Of a stretch of 64,000 bases of DNA, positions 63,005-64,000 are shown piece by piece. Below the pieces are notes generated by a model. That model saw nothing but the letters and a program-made list of their open reading frames with translations. It ran no database searches and was not told the origin of the DNA. The position numbers and the translations under genes are program-made. How positions within the stretch are numbered: position 1 is the stretch's first letter; each line of letters begins with the position of its first letter. The DNA is from Paracoccus jeotgali. GTDB lineage: Bacteria > Pseudomonadota > Alphaproteobacteria > Rhodobacterales > Rhodobacteraceae. The DNA is taken from positions 1,592,501-1,656,500 of the forward strand of contig NZ_CP025583.1 in the NCBI RefSeq assembly GCF_002865605.1, in the 5' to 3' direction.

Positions 63005-63679
63005 TCAGCCCTGCACCGAGTTGCGCGGGATGCTGTCCATCACCTGCGCGATCTCGGAGGCGACCTGCGTGACCTCGGCCATGCCGTCGATCGTGTTCAG
63101 GCTGCCGCCGCGATAATAGTAGCCGATCAGCGGCGAGGTCTTCTTGTAATATTCCAGCAGCCGGATCTTGAGGCTCTCGGCATTGTCATCGGCGCGGCGG
63201 CGCAGATCGGTCGAGCCGCAGACATCGCAGACGCCCTCGGTCTTGGTCGGCCGGGTGGTGTCGTGATAGACCTCGCCGCAATTGCCGCAGGTATAGCGCC
63301 CCGAGATCCGGTCGACGAGCGCGTCGTCATCGACCCGCATCTCGATCACCGCATCGACCGCCTGCCCCAGCCCGTTCAGCAGCGTGCCAAGCGCATCGGC
63401 CTGCGCCAGCGTCCGCGGAAACCCGTCGAAGATAAAGCCGGGCGCGTCCACGCTTTCCAGCTTTTCGCGGATCAGCCCGATCACGATCTCGTCCGTGACC
63501 AGCTGGCCCTTGTCCATGACCTCGGCCACGACCTTGCCCATCTCGGTGCCCGAGCTGCGCGCCTCGCGCAGCATGTCGCCGGTGGAGAGCTGCACCAGCC
63601 CACGCTCTTCGACCAGCCGGCGGGCCTGCGTGCCCTTGCCGGCGCCGGGCGGTCCCAGAAGAATGATGTTCACGGTCAT
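63005..63679 (-). CDS. adk: Adenylate kinase
   Basis: A 224-residue long-type kinase that interconverts ATP + AMP and 2 ADP. P-loop GPPGAGKGT (9-17), the AMP-site [26 protein letters not shown] near 86-92, and a LID with a four-Cys zinc site (CGNC and CDVC, about 130-155), a feature of many Gram-positive and alphaproteobacterial enzymes. It starts 39 bases after secY. Confidence 0.96.
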   Translation of the reverse strand: MTVNIILLGPPGAGKGTQARRLVEERGLVQLSTGDMLREARSSGTEMGKVVAEVMDKGQLVTDEIVIGLIREKLESVDAPGFIFDGFPRTLAQADALGTLLNGLGQAVDAVIEMRVDDDALVDRISGRYTCGNCGEVYHDTTRPTKTEGVCDVCGSTDLRRRADDNAESLKIRLLEYYKKTSPLIGYYYRGGSLNTIDGMAEVTQVASEIAQVMDSIPRNSVQG

Positions 63680-63718
63680 GTTGATCCCTCGTCCGTTTTC
63701 AGCCCGACCGGCCGCGCC

Positions 63719-64000
63719 CTAGCGGCGCGCCGGGGCCTTTCGTGGCCGGGCGGTTCCCGGTTTGCGCTTGCCGCGAAGCTGCGACTTTTCGATCAGGCCC
63801 TCATATTGATGGGCAAGCAAGTGGCTTTGTACCTGGTTGATGGTGTCCATCACCACCGACACCACGATCAGAACCGATGTGCCGCCGAAATAGAAGGGCA
63901 CGGCCAGCTGGCTGCGGATCACCTCGGGCAGCAGGCAGACCGCCGCCAGATAGCCGGACCCCAGCACCAGCACCCGGTTCACGACGTAATCGAGATATTC
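63719..64000 (-). CDS. secY: SecY protein translocase subunit, C-terminal fragment
   Basis: The last 93 residues of SecY; the gene continues beyond the right edge. It includes EYLDYVVNRVLVLGSGYLAAVCLLPEV-type helix 9, the QLAVPFYFGGTSVLIVVSVVMDTINQVQSHL helix 10 with the strongly conserved GGTSVLI, and a basic cytoplasmic tail (RGKRKPGTARPRKAPARR). SecY is the pore of the general secretion machinery. Its placement before adk and rpsM is the usual order. Confidence 0.95.
   Translation of the reverse strand, partial: EYLDYVVNRVLVLGSGYLAAVCLLPEVIRSQLAVPFYFGGTSVLIVVSVVMDTINQVQSHLLAHQYEGLIEKSQLRGKRKPGTARPRKAPARR

Overview
The window is high-GC chromosomal DNA of an alphaproteobacterium in the family Rhodobacteraceae, most likely Paracoccus or a close relative. 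The evidence is gene content and order: secY-adk-rpsM-rpsK-rpoA-rplQ, glyQ-DUF6446-glyS, the purA-DUF2842 pair, bztABCD amino-acid transport, rarA-crcB-rluC-HAD-ATP12, an FYDLN acid protein, an NDUFS4-type complex I subunit, and a Paracoccus-like heme d1 operon (nirECF-DL-GHJN). Genus assignment is inference; no rRNA gene is present.

Layout. (1) 1-2.3 kb: the 5' end of a probable M48-type metallopeptidase gene, an FYDLN acid protein, tRNA-Ala(GGC), then a 1.3-kb lower-GC islet. The islet is bounded by a 14-bp duplication of the tRNA 3' end, carries arm-type-like repeats on both sides, and encodes one protein with an Apea-like HEPN domain but no integrase. (2) 2.3-5 kb: a two-gene DNA-repair-like cassette (TIGR03916-type radical SAM protein and a DUF4130-UdgX fusion). 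(3) 5-12.7 kb: a peptide-uptake locus split over two divergent operons: cupin-XRE regulator, binding protein and M24 peptidase on the minus strand; two permeases, two ATPases and a GAF protein on the plus strand. (4) 12.7-19 kb: tRNA-Arg(TCT), GNAT, NDUFS4-like protein, uvrB, I78 lipoprotein, orphan ParA, ABM protein, M19 dipeptidase. (5) 18.7-27.4 kb: thiamine pyrophosphokinase, DUF2842, purA, alaS, glyS, DUF6446, glyQ. (6) 27.5-36.2 kb: SPOR/peptidoglycan-binding secreted protein, TrkH, and a complete dppABCDF-type operon. (7) 36.4-43.6 kb: the heme d1 operon with a perfect FNR/NNR-type box upstream, but without nirS. (8) 43.6-49.8 kb: the Lhr/ligase/exonuclease/MPE DNA-repair operon, led by a stress FMN-binding protein gene. 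(9) 49.8-54.5 kb: bztABCD. (10) 54.6-60.1 kb: ATP12 chaperone, HAD phosphatase, pseudouridine synthase, CrcB, RarA and a LuxI/LuxR quorum-sensing pair. (11) 60.4-64 kb: rplQ, rpoA, rpsK, rpsM, adk and the 3' end of secY.

How the genes work together. The organism imports peptides (two ABC systems plus M24 and M19 peptidases) and acidic amino acids and their amides (Bzt). It makes heme d1, the cofactor of cytochrome cd1 nitrite reductase, probably under low-oxygen/nitric-oxide control. Three sets of genome-maintenance genes occur (uvrB, the Lhr-Lig-Exo-MPE set, UdgX with its radical SAM partner), plus rarA. Operons are tightly packed with many 1-, 4- or 8-base overlaps, implying translational coupling.

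The best candidates for something undescribed are the integrase-less tRNA-Ala islet with its HEPN gene, the d1 operon detached from nirS, and a strong intrinsic-terminator structure between rpsK and rpoA. All functional assignments rest on reading motifs by eye; no database search was run.
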